Shown here piece after piece: positions 7,072-16,119 of a DNA stretch of 64,000 bases. Position 1 is the stretch's first letter. Each line of letters starts with the position of its first letter. This stretch comes from a virus. The position numbers were made by a program, and so were the translations under genes. Under the pieces are notes generated by a model. The model ran no database searches. It saw only the letters and a list, made by a program, of their open reading frames with translations, and was not told the origin of the DNA. The stretch covers positions 1-64,000 of IMG/VR virus record IMGVR_UViG_3300036851_000497, one strand, 5' to 3'.

Positions 7072-8675
7072 AAAAAAGATTATTGATGCACAACGCTGCA
7101 AATTATTTGCTAGTCCCAGCTGAAGAACAAAAATCGGGCTGGTTTCGCCGCCAATATTTCAGATGGGGGAAGAAATTCAATCTCATCGATCCAGAATACT
7201 GGAAATGGAAATATGGCAAGAGCTGGCAGGGCGGCAGCGTTTATAGCGACGTCGAAGAAACATGGCTGCGCTTAAGTGCCGTCTGGTGTTGCGTGCGTTT
7301 GATCACCGAGACGATCGGAAGCCTGCCCATCGCGGTATATCGTCGTGATAGCCAAGGCAACAAGACCAAGGATCAAAATCATCCGGTAGCAAAATTGTTG
7401 CGTGCGCCGAATGAATTGATGACGCCGGTTGAATTTTTTGAGGCGATGCAAATGCGCCTCGTCACGTGCGGTAATTCATATGCGGAAATCACGCGCTCGG
7501 TTGTGAGCGGCGAACCTATTTCATTGACGCCGTTACGATCACAGCAGGTCAGCCGTGTACGCAAGGACGGCGTGCGATTCTATCGTTATTCCTACGATGG
7601 AAAAGTCAGAGAGATCCGCGAAGAGAACATGTTTCACTTACGCGGTTTCGGGGATGGTGAGTTGGGTTTGTCGCCAATCGGCTACGCACAAGAACAACTT
7701 GGTCTGGCCAAGGCACAGGAATCCTATGGGTCGAAGTTTTTCGAGAACAGTGCTCGGCCTGGCGGTTATCTCAAGGTGCCGCAATTTTTGAATCCCGCTC
7801 AGCGCACGCAGATGCTCGATGTATTCAATAATCTCCATCAGGGTGAGCCACACAAGTTGGGGTTGCTCGAGGGCGGCATTGATTACGTGGCGGCCGGCAT
7901 TCCGCCAGATGAGGCCCAATTTATCGAAAGTCGGAAGTTTTCCGTGGTCGAGATCTGCCGCATTTTCCGAACGCCGCCGCATATGGTATTCGAGCTCGAC
8001 AGAGCGACATTCTCAAATATTGAGAATCAAGGTATTGAATTTACAATGTATACGCTGCGCCCCTATCTCACGCGGTGGGAGCAGCGCATCAATAAAAAGC
8101 TTTTCGAGGCCGGCAGCGATCACTTCGCCGAATTCAATCTCGATGGATTGCTCCGCGGAGATTCAGCCGCGCGCACGGCTTATTATTCGGCGGCGCTGCA
8201 AAACGGATGGATGAACCGCAACGAAGTGCGCGCCAAAGAAAACATGAACAGGATCGAAGGCGGCGAGGAATATACGGTGCAGGTCAATCTGACTCCGCTC
8301 GATCAACTTGGTGTGCCAGCGGCACCGGTTCCGGCACCAGCCGCGAGAAGAGAGTTGCTTGAGGAGGCGCTTAAAGTTCTCTCATGGAAGATGCAGCCAC
8401 CGCCGCAACCAATCGAAATGCGGCAACCTTTGAATATACATTTGAGCCATCCGGTGACGATGCCGGAGCAGAAACCGGTGCAAGTTGATGTACGTGTTGA
8501 AGGCGCGAAAACTGATGTGACGCTTATCACTCCGCCTAAGCGCGCGGTTCTGACTGAAATCATTTCGCGCGATCCGCAAACATTGTTGGCGAAGCAGTCA
8601 ATTCAGCGCGAAATAGACGAAGAGGAAGCGAATGCGCTCAAAGGCAATGGCGCACATCCGCCTGAAGGAAATTAG
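7068..8675 (+). CDS. portal protein (HK97 family)
   Basis: A 535-residue HK97-type portal, which forms the dodecameric DNA gate at the capsid vertex. Recognisable segments are WLRLSAVWCCVRLITETIGSLP near residue 67, HPVAKLLRAPNELMTPVEF and the SKFFENSARPGGYL region near 225. The TTG start overlaps the terminase stop by 4 bases. The C-terminal about 100 residues, rich in proline and glutamine, extend beyond the conserved core. Confidence 0.94.
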   Translation: MKKRLLMHNAANYLLVPAEEQKSGWFRRQYFRWGKKFNLIDPEYWKWKYGKSWQGGSVYSDVEETWLRLSAVWCCVRLITETIGSLPIAVYRRDSQGNKTKDQNHPVAKLLRAPNELMTPVEFFEAMQMRLVTCGNSYAEITRSVVSGEPISLTPLRSQQVSRVRKDGVRFYRYSYDGKVREIREENMFHLRGFGDGELGLSPIGYAQEQLGLAKAQESYGSKFFENSARPGGYLKVPQFLNPAQRTQMLDVFNNLHQGEPHKLGLLEGGIDYVAAGIPPDEAQFIESRKFSVVEICRIFRTPPHMVFELDRATFSNIENQGIEFTMYTLRPYLTRWEQRINKKLFEAGSDHFAEFNLDGLLRGDSAARTAYYSAALQNGWMNRNEVRAKENMNRIEGGEEYTVQVNLTPLDQLGVPAAPVPAPAARRELLEEALKVLSWKMQPPPQPIEMRQPLNIHLSHPVTMPEQKPVQVDVRVEGAKTDVTLITPPKRAVLTEIISRDPQTLLAKQSIQREIDEEEANALKGNGAHPPEGN

Positions 8676-9056
8676 ATGGCTGTCGTTTACCGCGCGAGCC
8701 TGAAAAACACTCGTCTCGCCGCAGTCCGCGATGACATTGATTCCGGCGCGGAAGCTGGAACGCTTGAAATCCTAGATTCAGATGACGTGATTCTGGTCGG
8801 CTACCTGCTCGAGGATCCTTGCGCCAATGTAGTGAATGGCGTGCTCATCTTCAGCGGCTTTCCGAAAACGAGCAGCAACATCGCAATCGGAAGCGCATCA
8901 ATGGCGCGGATAAAGGAATCTGGCGGCGGCATTGTCGTGAGCGGCCTTACGGTGGGCGTTGCCGGCAGTGGCGCCGACATTGAATTGACGACGACGAATA
9001 TCTCGTCGGTTGGGCTCCTTGTCCAATTGAGCAGCGCAAGCATAACGCACGCGTGA
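8676..9056 (+). CDS. hypothetical structural protein
   Basis: A 126-residue protein of small hydrophobic, serine and glycine residues, predicted to be nearly all beta strand. It starts one base after the portal stop and its stop overlaps the next start (GTGA). By position it is a head or decoration component. No family recognised. Confidence 0.65.
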   Translation: MAVVYRASLKNTRLAAVRDDIDSGAEAGTLEILDSDDVILVGYLLEDPCANVVNGVLIFSGFPKTSSNIAIGSASMARIKESGGGIVVSGLTVGVAGSGADIELTTTNISSVGLLVQLSSASITHA

Positions 9057-10150
9057 CCACAACCTACGTTCTACGGGCCGCCAATTCTGATTTAAGCGGC
9101 GGCGCGGATTTCTCGAAGCGCTTGCAGGTCGGTACTGAGACCGCCGGGTCGATTACAATCTCAGTCGCGGGCAATGCCACTGAAGATTCATTTGGATTTA
9201 CCGATACCGGACACCCAGATGATGATGGTGTAACCGGAGATTACACGGTCGAGGTCAGCGTTCTAGGCTTAGGACTCGCGACGATCAATCTGTCGGTGGC
9301 CGTCGCGAGAATCAATTCTGCCGGGGTTCAGCAAACAATCAGCGCGTTCGCTGCCGAGCAAGCGGGAACGCCTGGCGTCAAGACGTTCGCCTTTACCGCG
9401 ATCAACCTCGGGACATGGGCGGCTGGCGACCGGCTAAAAGTTGTCTATCGCTTCCGCAACACGCTTGCGCTCACTGGTTCGCTTGACATTCAGACCGGTA
9501 CAACGGACGCGCAAGTCATCGCGCCGTGGACGATTCCGCCGCGATTCTCGTCCGGTTCGGCCGTGGATTCAGGACGCAATTGGGATACGCCGCACCAAGA
9601 TATTACGATAACGTTCACGGAATCCGCGCAGGATGCGGCATTGTCCGTGGACGGGGTGGCGACTGGCCACACAATCAAGATTGATGGCGTTGCCCAGACG
9701 ACAACCTACCGCAGCGGCAGTGACACGGCGAGTTGGGTATTTCGTGTGCCGGTGTTGGTCAAAAACGGGCAGAGCATCACATATTCATATGATCGCTCAG
9801 TCGGCAATTCCACGTCAGTTTCAACTGGCGTAAAAGTGGACACGATCACGAATGCGACCGTTACCAATTCGCTTACGAAGCGCTTGCGCTTCACGCTGAA
9901 GAACGCAGCGGGCGCGGCTGTCGCGACCACTGCAGTCAAGTGCGCCGCGCTCTCGCATCAAGGTGGCAACGTTGCTAATGCGTCATGGATGAGCCGAGAG
10001 ACCAAGATTGTCGCCACGAGCAATGCCGCCGGATTTATTGACATGGAATATACCGGGGCGGCGGCAGTGGACGCGTTGGTGTATCTCGCTGCGTTGCACC
10101 CAGATAGCTCGCCGGGTCAGTCCTTCATCTGGCCTGAAACGGTGACGTGA
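9053..10150 (+). CDS. hypothetical beta-rich structural protein
   Basis: A 365-residue protein dominated by threonine, serine, alanine and glycine in short beta-strand segments, read from a GTG coupled to the previous gene. Two Ig-like blocks seem present: about 1-155, and about 160-365 with an ITYSYDRSVGNSTSV stretch. It lies between portal and protease, where decoration or head-fibre proteins occur in some phages. Function is inferred from place and composition only. Confidence 0.65.
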   Translation: MTTTYVLRAANSDLSGGADFSKRLQVGTETAGSITISVAGNATEDSFGFTDTGHPDDDGVTGDYTVEVSVLGLGLATINLSVAVARINSAGVQQTISAFAAEQAGTPGVKTFAFTAINLGTWAAGDRLKVVYRFRNTLALTGSLDIQTGTTDAQVIAPWTIPPRFSSGSAVDSGRNWDTPHQDITITFTESAQDAALSVDGVATGHTIKIDGVAQTTTYRSGSDTASWVFRVPVLVKNGQSITYSYDRSVGNSTSVSTGVKVDTITNATVTNSLTKRLRFTLKNAAGAAVATTAVKCAALSHQGGNVANASWMSRETKIVATSNAAGFIDMEYTGAAAVDALVYLAALHPDSSPGQSFIWPETVT

Positions 10151-10617
10151 GTACGCGCTGGACAAACGACCCGTTGCGCAACGCGGGCGCGTTAACCTCG
10201 CATGATCCGACGCAGGAACAGGGCGGGATAATTGTCAGCGGTCAACTCGCTGCGGTAGAAACCGCAGATACATTCAACGCGAGCGGGACATTCTTAAGTT
10301 TTGGCGGATTCCGTGAGGAACAGCCAGCTATCAGCGGCGGTTTAATCGCCAAAGAGATCAGCGACGATTTTGTTTGCTGCGGCCAAGTGATATTGGCTGG
10401 CAAGGGAAATGCCCGGGAAACAAGCGATGCATTCACCAGCGTTGGCGAAATATATCTGCGCGGTGCACTAGGCGGAAATGAGAACTCCGATATTTACCAG
10501 ATTGACGGCCGCTTCGTAAGCGAAAGAAGCGATCAGCCCGCAATAAATGGTAAGGCAGAAACAATCATTGATCGCGCGCGCCGGATCGATGATGAAGAGC
10601 AATTGCTGGCGGCTTGA
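10147..10617 (+). CDS. short-repeat structural protein
   Basis: A 156-residue protein, GTG start coupled to the previous stop. It contains four spaced copies of the pattern E-x-(A/S)-D-x-(F/Y)-x3-G, at about residues 39-48, 68-77, 90-99 and 111-120, separated by 12-19 residues that end in a glycine-rich turn. Such repeats would form a regular beta structure. It is probably a virion component; no family name recognised. Confidence 0.65.
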   Translation: MSTRWTNDPLRNAGALTSHDPTQEQGGIIVSGQLAAVETADTFNASGTFLSFGGFREEQPAISGGLIAKEISDDFVCCGQVILAGKGNARETSDAFTSVGEIYLRGALGGNENSDIYQIDGRFVSERSDQPAINGKAETIIDRARRIDDEEQLLAA

Positions 10618-10648
10618 GTTTTTTAACCCAACTGAAGGAGTGTAAAGA

Positions 10649-11053
10649 ATGAGAACTATCTTGAAATTGGCGGCAGCTTTGGTTGCGGTCATCTTCGCCA
10701 GCAGTTTATTTGCCGACACGATCACCATACCGAAGCGTTATCGCAATAGTGCGGGCGTTACTTTCACTGCATTGTCGGCGAATGGTTCGACGGCGAGCTA
10801 TGACACCGAAGCGGTGATGAACAATCACACGGTGACGGTTGTTCCGACTGGTGGCCCGAGCGGTTGTACATTGACGATGGAAGGCAGTCTCGATGGAACA
10901 AATTGGTTCACTATCATCACCGCTGCAACCTGCACTTCCGTCGTATCAGCGCATGGCGTCGATAAGCCCGCGCGTTATGTGCGAGGCACCTTATCTGCCT
11001 TGGCCGGCGGCACCACGCCGACTGTGACTGTCAAATACGTTGGCGCCAGATAA
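10649..11053 (+). CDS. hypothetical protein with signal peptide
   Basis: A 134-residue protein preceded by GAAGGAG. It begins with a clear Sec-type signal (MRTILKLAAALVAVIFASS, likely cut after LFA), followed by a beta-rich domain with two cysteines near residues 70 and 91. Exported proteins are unusual in a head operon; here it directly precedes the terminator ahead of the protease gene. It could be a surface or decoration protein with a hydrophobic start, or a lysogen-expressed protein. Function unknown. Confidence 0.65.
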   Translation: MRTILKLAAALVAVIFASSLFADTITIPKRYRNSAGVTFTALSANGSTASYDTEAVMNNHTVTVVPTGGPSGCTLTMEGSLDGTNWFTIITAATCTSVVSAHGVDKPARYVRGTLSALAGGTTPTVTVKYVGAR

Positions 11054-11074
11054 GAGAATTTACCGCCGCGCGCA

Positions 11075-11103
11075 AAGCCGCCTTTTGGCGGCTTTTTCTT
11101 TTT
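11075..11103 (+). terminator. Rho-independent terminator
   Basis: Stem AAGCCGCC / GGCGGCTT with a TTTT loop and a T-rich tail. The same hairpin recurs at 29761-29787. Confidence 0.85.
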
Positions 11104-11116
11104 CAGGAGCAGACAA

Positions 11117-11764
11117 ATGCTAACGATGGATTTCCAGATCGAGGAGTTCAAGACGATTGAGGCGACAGGCGAGATTGAAGGATATGCCGCCACGTACGGC
11201 AATGTGGATATGGGCGGCGACATCATCGAGCATGGCGCTTTCAAAGAATTCGCTTTGACCAAAGATGGGCAAATCCGCGTGCTCATGCAACATCAATTCA
11301 GCGCGTGGTTAGGCAAGGGGATGCTCCACGAGAACGACCGCGGAATGAAACTCAAAGCAAAGCTCAACATCGGGGTTCCGCGCGTGCGCGAAGTTTATGA
11401 ATTTATGAAGGATGGCACGCTCGACGGTCTATCCGTCGGCTATGACGTGCTCCCTGGCGGCGCAGAAATGGACAAAAACGTTCGGCGTCTGACCAAACTC
11501 AAGTTGTGGGAAGTCAGCGTGGTGACATTCGGTATGAATCCGAAGGCGCTGATTTCGAGCGTCAAGGCTTGCGATATTGAAACGATTAGAGAATTTGAGG
11601 GCTTTCTACGGGAAGTAGGCGGTTTCTCAAAACGCGAGGCGACTATCATCGCCACGCGTGGGTTCAAGGCGTTAGAAACCCAGCGGGATGCTGGTGACGA
11701 AGCCGTTTTACAGCCGGTTCATGACTGGCTCAAGAACTATTCACCAACATTTCTGAAAGGGTAA
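11117..11764 (+). CDS. prohead protease (HK97 U35 family)
   Basis: A 215-residue serine protease that matures the capsid. Landmarks are EGYAATYGNVDMGGDIIEHGAF, a catalytic-type histidine in LMQH (59), the nucleophile serine in DGLSVGYDV (106) and LWEVSVVTFGMNP. A CAGGAG site precedes the ATG. The C-terminal 60 residues carry an extra helix-rich tail. It sits just before the capsid gene, as usual. Confidence 0.93.
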   Translation: MLTMDFQIEEFKTIEATGEIEGYAATYGNVDMGGDIIEHGAFKEFALTKDGQIRVLMQHQFSAWLGKGMLHENDRGMKLKAKLNIGVPRVREVYEFMKDGTLDGLSVGYDVLPGGAEMDKNVRRLTKLKLWEVSVVTFGMNPKALISSVKACDIETIREFEGFLREVGGFSKREATIIATRGFKALETQRDAGDEAVLQPVHDWLKNYSPTFLKG

Positions 11765-11769
11765 ACCAA

Positions 11770-12924
11770 ATGGAAGCGAAAGATCTGCTTGAGCTGATCA
11801 AGCAAACGATGCACGACCGCGACGAGGCAATGAAAAAAGTCCTCGACGAAATCAAGACCAAGGGCGAGGCGGGTGCTGCCGCGAAGGCAGAGCTCGAAGC
11901 GGTAAAGGCGGAATACAACAAATTGACGGATCGCCTGTTTCTTTTGGAGCAGAAGATTTCTGCGCCGCCAGAAACAAATACTGCGGAAAAAACGCTCGGT
12001 GAGCAATTCACCGATAGCGACGACTTCAAGCATCTGCTAAAGACTCGTCGCGGCTCTGCGGTGTTGAAGGTGCCGAGTCTGCAACAAAAAACGACGATCA
12101 CCTCAGCGGCCGTTGGCACGGTGCTCCGCGCACAACGCTTGGAAGGCATTATCACTCCGCAACTTCGGCAGTTTCGAGTACGCGACTTGATGGCGCAAGG
12201 TAACACCACTTCCAACGCGATCGAATACGTGAAGGAAAACGTATACACGAACGCGGCGGCGCCAACGGCTGAAACAATCGCAAAGCCTGAAAGCGCGCTG
12301 ACGTTCACTGTCGCAACCGCGCCAGTGCGCACCATCGCGCATTGGATTCCTGCTACGAAGCAGGTTTTGGACGATATGGCCCAACTACGCGGCTATATCG
12401 ATGGGCGTTTGATTTGGGGACTCGAATTTGTCGAAGAAACGCAATTACTCTCGGGCGACGGGACTGGCGTAAACGTCCTCGGCATTATTCCTCAAGCCAC
12501 CGCCTATGACACCGCACTTACTGTCGCCGGTGATACCAAGATTGACAAAGTGCGCCACGCGATTTTGCAGGCGAGACTCGCCGAGTTTCCGGTTGACGGA
12601 ATTATCCTAAACCCAACGGATTGGCATGACATTGAATTGGTTAAGGACACGACCGATAAATATGTCTTCGGTGATCCTAACACCAGCAAGCCATTCAATC
12701 TGTGGAGCCGGGCCATTGTCGAAACGGCGGCCATCGCTGCTGGCACTTTTCTAGTTGGCGCGTTCCGTATGGCCGCACAAGTGTGGGATCGCGAGGATGC
12801 GAATGTGGAAGTGTCAACGGAGCATAGCGATTTCTTCGTGAAAAATTTGGTTGCCATCAGAGCCGAAGAACGGCTCGCGCTCACAGTCTACAGGCCCGGG
12901 GCCTTCATCACGGGTTCATTCTGA
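11770..12924 (+). CDS. major capsid protein (HK97 fold)
   Basis: A 384-residue HK97-type capsid protein. The first about 95 residues are a charged coiled coil (delta-domain-like scaffold) that the upstream protease would remove. The shell domain contains APTAETIAKPESALTF, a spine-helix region WIPATKQVLDDM and a C-terminal ERLALTVYRPGAF. A terminator follows the gene. Confidence 0.95.
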   Translation: MEAKDLLELIKQTMHDRDEAMKKVLDEIKTKGEAGAAAKAELEAVKAEYNKLTDRLFLLEQKISAPPETNTAEKTLGEQFTDSDDFKHLLKTRRGSAVLKVPSLQQKTTITSAAVGTVLRAQRLEGIITPQLRQFRVRDLMAQGNTTSNAIEYVKENVYTNAAAPTAETIAKPESALTFTVATAPVRTIAHWIPATKQVLDDMAQLRGYIDGRLIWGLEFVEETQLLSGDGTGVNVLGIIPQATAYDTALTVAGDTKIDKVRHAILQARLAEFPVDGIILNPTDWHDIELVKDTTDKYVFGDPNTSKPFNLWSRAIVETAAIAAGTFLVGAFRMAAQVWDREDANVEVSTEHSDFFVKNLVAIRAEERLALTVYRPGAFITGSF

Positions 12925-12934
12925 TCCACGTAAA

Positions 12935-12961
12935 CGGGCAGAGAAATCTGCCCGATTTTTT
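12935..12961 (+). terminator. Rho-independent terminator
   Basis: Stem CGGGCAGA / TCTGCCCG with a GAAA tetraloop, followed by ATTTTTT. It directly follows the capsid gene and probably limits read-through. Confidence 0.85.
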
Positions 12962-12973
12962 GAGGAGATCATC

Positions 12974-13216
12974 ATGGTAGAGCAAGAACGCGTAGTCGAG
13001 ATGGTCGCGCAGCGGCAGACTACAGGAACGTACGGCACGAAATTCAAAGATGAGGAATTCATAACTGACCCAGACACGGCAAAAACGCTGGAAGCGATGG
13101 GTATCGCGAAACGCAAGCATAAAAAGAACGAAGCGACAGAAGAAGAAGAGGCTAAAGCAATGCCTGCGCACTCAACGAAGATCAAGGAAACGCACGCGAA
13201 CAAATCTCACAAGTAA
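12974..13216 (+). CDS. small charged protein after capsid gene
   Basis: An 80-residue, strongly charged protein (many lysines and glutamates) with a GAGGAG site and ATG; an upstream in-frame extension overlaps the capsid gene and is rejected. It lies between two terminators, so it has its own small transcript unit or relies on read-through. Similar short charged genes after the capsid gene exist in other HK97-like phages without known role. Confidence 0.6.
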   Translation: MVEQERVVEMVAQRQTTGTYGTKFKDEEFITDPDTAKTLEAMGIAKRKHKKNEATEEEEAKAMPAHSTKIKETHANKSHK

Positions 13217-13240
13217 CTCCTCCTCCTACGAGGAACATCG

Positions 13241-13268
13241 CGGGAGCGTTCATCGCTCCCGTTTTTTT
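13241..13268 (+). terminator. Rho-independent terminator
   Basis: Stem CGGGAGCG / CGCTCCCG, 5-base loop TTCAT, then seven T. Confidence 0.85.
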
Positions 13269-13295
13269 GTGCGGATTTAATTCAAGGAAAAAACC

Positions 13296-13730
13296 GTGGC
13301 CACATTCGTTCATTTTCATGAATACAAAGGCAATCTTGGCAAGAAGATCCATGATCTTGTCAACGATACCTTCAAGGTGATGTTCACCAATACCGCGCCG
13401 GATGCCGCCGCCAATACAGTCAAGGCCGATATCACCGAAATTACCGCTGGCAATGGTTACACGGCTGGCGGGGCCACGCTAACCGGCACTTCGTGGGCGG
13501 AAACAGGCGCCGGCACTGGCATCTGGCGCTTGACATTCACAGATCCGTCATGGACGGCGAGCGGCGGCAGCATTGGCCCTGCCCGCTATGTCGTGATCTA
13601 TGACGATACGCCCACTTCGCCCGCTGATCCGCTCCTTGGATATTGGGATTACGAAACAGCCTTCACCATAACTGACGGCAATACCTTCACTGCGGATATT
13701 GGCGCGCAGGGTGTTTCTGAATTGAGCTAG
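13296..13730 (+). CDS. hypothetical phage structural protein
   Basis: A 144-residue beta-rich protein starting GTG. The segment VNDTFKVMFTNTAPDAAANT followed by KADITEITAGNGYTAGG is a pattern I have seen in many phage structural clusters. It probably decorates the head or lies near the head-tail joint; its role is not established. It opens the run of decoration-like genes after the third terminator. Confidence 0.7.
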   Translation: MATFVHFHEYKGNLGKKIHDLVNDTFKVMFTNTAPDAAANTVKADITEITAGNGYTAGGATLTGTSWAETGAGTGIWRLTFTDPSWTASGGSIGPARYVVIYDDTPTSPADPLLGYWDYETAFTITDGNTFTADIGAQGVSELS

Positions 13731-13738
13731 GAGTGCAG

Positions 13739-14173
13739 ATGGATTACGTCGCACTCAAAGCAGAAATAGAAACAGGTCCGCTTGCCTCCGAGCTCGCGCC
13801 GCACATCGCGAACGGCAACGATCAGGCGATTGCCGATGCGTTGAATCGCGTGGATGCCGCCAGACTGATCGATCGCACAATCGTTCCCGCGCACGAGATC
13901 ATAGATGCCACAGTGGTTGCCGATTGGACAGGGCTTTCCGCCGCCGAGCGATTGCGCTATCAGACGATCACCGGCGCCGGCGAAGTCAATCTCAAAAATC
14001 CAAATGTGCGCGCATCGTTTCAGCAGATGTTTGGGGCCGGAAGCGGCACGCGTACGGCGTTGTTGGCGCTGCAAAAAAGATCGGGGAGCCGCGCAGAAGA
14101 GATCGCCGACACGCTGAAAACGAATGGCGCAATCACGCCTACCGACGTCTCAATCGCATTGAGGAAAACATAA
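13739..14173 (+). CDS. conserved phage hypothetical protein
   Basis: A 144-residue, mainly helical protein starting MDYVALKAEI; an AGGAG site fits this ATG better than the GTG two codons upstream. The middle holds an LSAAERLRYQT motif and the end a TRTALLALQKRSGSRAEE motif, a pattern recurrent in phage head regions. The stop overlaps the next start (TAATG). No function known. Confidence 0.65.
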   Translation: MDYVALKAEIETGPLASELAPHIANGNDQAIADALNRVDAARLIDRTIVPAHEIIDATVVADWTGLSAAERLRYQTITGAGEVNLKNPNVRASFQQMFGAGSGTRTALLALQKRSGSRAEEIADTLKTNGAITPTDVSIALRKT

Positions 14174-14655
14174 TGGCCGCCGGCGATCTCGTTTACGGAA
14201 CGCGAACTGTCCTGGCCAATATCTCGCGGCTTCATTCCGACACCAACAATCTGGCGACTGCATTCGGTGAAGTCGATAACTCTGCGACGCTCGCTCTTGA
14301 TTACGACATTCATATCGTTGTTCCAATTTCATCGAGCGCAACGGCTGGCAGCTACGATCTCTATATGGTTGAGAGTCAGGATGGCGCGGAATGGACAGAC
14401 AACATTGATCCGGCCACCGATTCTGATTATGCCGACGCAATGAAGGACGCAATCCTGATCAAGCAGGCGCCGACGATCTACGATAACTCGCCAACAGGAA
14501 TCCGAACCGAAGTCGAATTTCATTTCAGGCTGGGCGATTACGTATCGTTTCCATCCAAGTTCTTCGGTTTCGTGCTCGTCAATAAAAGCGGGCAGACCAT
14601 CCCGGCATCCGGTGCGGATGGCGATTCGCAAAGCATCAAAATAGCCGCAGCATGA
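14173..14655 (+). CDS. hypothetical phage structural protein
   Basis: A 160-residue beta-rich protein read from the ATG that overlaps the previous stop. Segments TAGSYDLYMVESQDG and SFPSKFFGFVLVNKSG are typical of a family found near head-completion genes. The stop overlaps the next ATG by four bases. Probably a virion protein. Confidence 0.65.
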   Translation: MAAGDLVYGTRTVLANISRLHSDTNNLATAFGEVDNSATLALDYDIHIVVPISSSATAGSYDLYMVESQDGAEWTDNIDPATDSDYADAMKDAILIKQAPTIYDNSPTGIRTEVEFHFRLGDYVSFPSKFFGFVLVNKSGQTIPASGADGDSQSIKIAAA

Positions 14656-16118
14656 CCATCATTGCCATACCGCGCCGCGCGCGCGTATGGAGGCAATCCG
14701 GCTCGACCCTTTTCGATGCGAGCGGGGATTTTCTCAATCGCACAACCGGATTGCTCGATGCCAATGATGTTTATACATGGAGCGCGTGGTGGCAGCTTGT
14801 TTCCGATCTCAACGCGCAGGGAAACATGTTCATCCTGTCGAATGCAGCAGGAACAGTGCAGGAGCGGATGCAAGTTGGCGCCAATGGCACTTTGCTTTCT
14901 TCGTTTGGCAGCGGAACTGTAACTGGAAGCGATCTCACCATCGGTGTCTGGTATTACCTGACCATGCTCCGTGAATCGGATACCAGCCAAAAAATTTACA
15001 TCAATCGCGCTCTCGATATCACCAACACTAATGATGTTTCGGCGCGCGCGGCTCTCGATGGTTTTCAGCGGATTAATCACACTAGCACACGCGTGCATGC
15101 CCGCGTCGCGAACCCGATGGAGTGGACGGTCGCTCTCACTCAAAATGAAATCGGGCGGCAGATGCATTCCTTAAGGCCGATTGTCCGCCTCGACAAGTTG
15201 CATGCGTGGCACCCTGGATTCCCACGTAGTGTTGATCGAACCAAAGATTTTTCGGGCAATGGGCGCAACTGGACGGAAAACGGGACGCTTACTACTGAGC
15301 GTGGTCAATTGCTTTGGGTTCCGGTTCAGCGCAAACGGTTTTTTATCATCGGCGCCGCTCCGATCACGCTCGATGCGGGCAAGGGCGATTTAACGCTAAC
15401 TCCGCGCGCGGCGATATTTCAGATCAAGCTCGCCGCAAATAGTGCAGCGCTGACCGCGACTCCGAGAACCGCAACACTTGATACCGCGCTGGCAACGGCA
15501 CCAGCTCAGGTCACAACCACTGGTGAAACGGCAGCGCTCAATACGACGCTTGCGGCAAATAAGGGAAGTTTAAGTCTTGCCGGCGGAACAGCCGAGCTTA
15601 AGATTGTATTAGCCGCCGGAGAAGGCGCGCTCAGCGCGGACGCGAGAACTGCGGCACTTAATACCGCGCTCGCTGCTGGGCGTGGACAACTTACAGCAAC
15701 CGGTCGCGATGCGGCGCTCAACTTGGGCGGCAATATCACGCTTGCGGCATCGGTCGGAACGCTATCACTTGCCGGACAGCCAGCGACCTTTGCGCTGAAA
15801 CAAATCTCAAGCGCTGCAGCGCTGGTGCTCGCGGGGCAACTTGGCACATTCAAACTGAATCTATCAGCGAGCGAAGGCGGAATCCTCGTGACGCCGCGTG
15901 GCGTGACATTCGCGACGAATCTGCTGGTTGGACCTGGAGCCTTACCACTCGTCGGTAGAGCCGCGGTATTTCAGCATCTTTTCGCCGTAGGCAATGGCGC
16001 TATTCTGCTCACCGGCAGAACAGCCGATTTGGTGATTCTATCCGCAGGCACGCCAGCAGTGATTACCGCCTATGACCGCGCATTGACCGCCGTAACCTCT
16101 TCCGAGCAGGATTTATGA
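14652..16118 (+). CDS. LamG-like plus 20-residue repeat structural protein
   Basis: A 488-residue protein in two parts. Residues about 15-210 look like a concanavalin/laminin-G jelly roll (WSAWWQL, IGVWYYLTMLR, KIYINRALDI). Residues about 245-480 are eleven imperfect tandem repeats of about 20 residues with the pattern A-x2-G-x-L-x-L-T-x-R-T-A-x-L-x3-L. This suggests a carbohydrate-binding head attached to a beta-repeat rod. It is probably a head-decoration or fibre-like protein that could bind cell-surface sugars (inference). Confidence 0.7.
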   Translation: MTIIAIPRRARVWRQSGSTLFDASGDFLNRTTGLLDANDVYTWSAWWQLVSDLNAQGNMFILSNAAGTVQERMQVGANGTLLSSFGSGTVTGSDLTIGVWYYLTMLRESDTSQKIYINRALDITNTNDVSARAALDGFQRINHTSTRVHARVANPMEWTVALTQNEIGRQMHSLRPIVRLDKLHAWHPGFPRSVDRTKDFSGNGRNWTENGTLTTERGQLLWVPVQRKRFFIIGAAPITLDAGKGDLTLTPRAAIFQIKLAANSAALTATPRTATLDTALATAPAQVTTTGETAALNTTLAANKGSLSLAGGTAELKIVLAAGEGALSADARTAALNTALAAGRGQLTATGRDAALNLGGNITLAASVGTLSLAGQPATFALKQISSAAALVLAGQLGTFKLNLSASEGGILVTPRGVTFATNLLVGPGALPLVGRAAVFQHLFAVGNGAILLTGRTADLVILSAGTPAVITAYDRALTAVTSSEQDL

Positions 16119-16119
16119 A

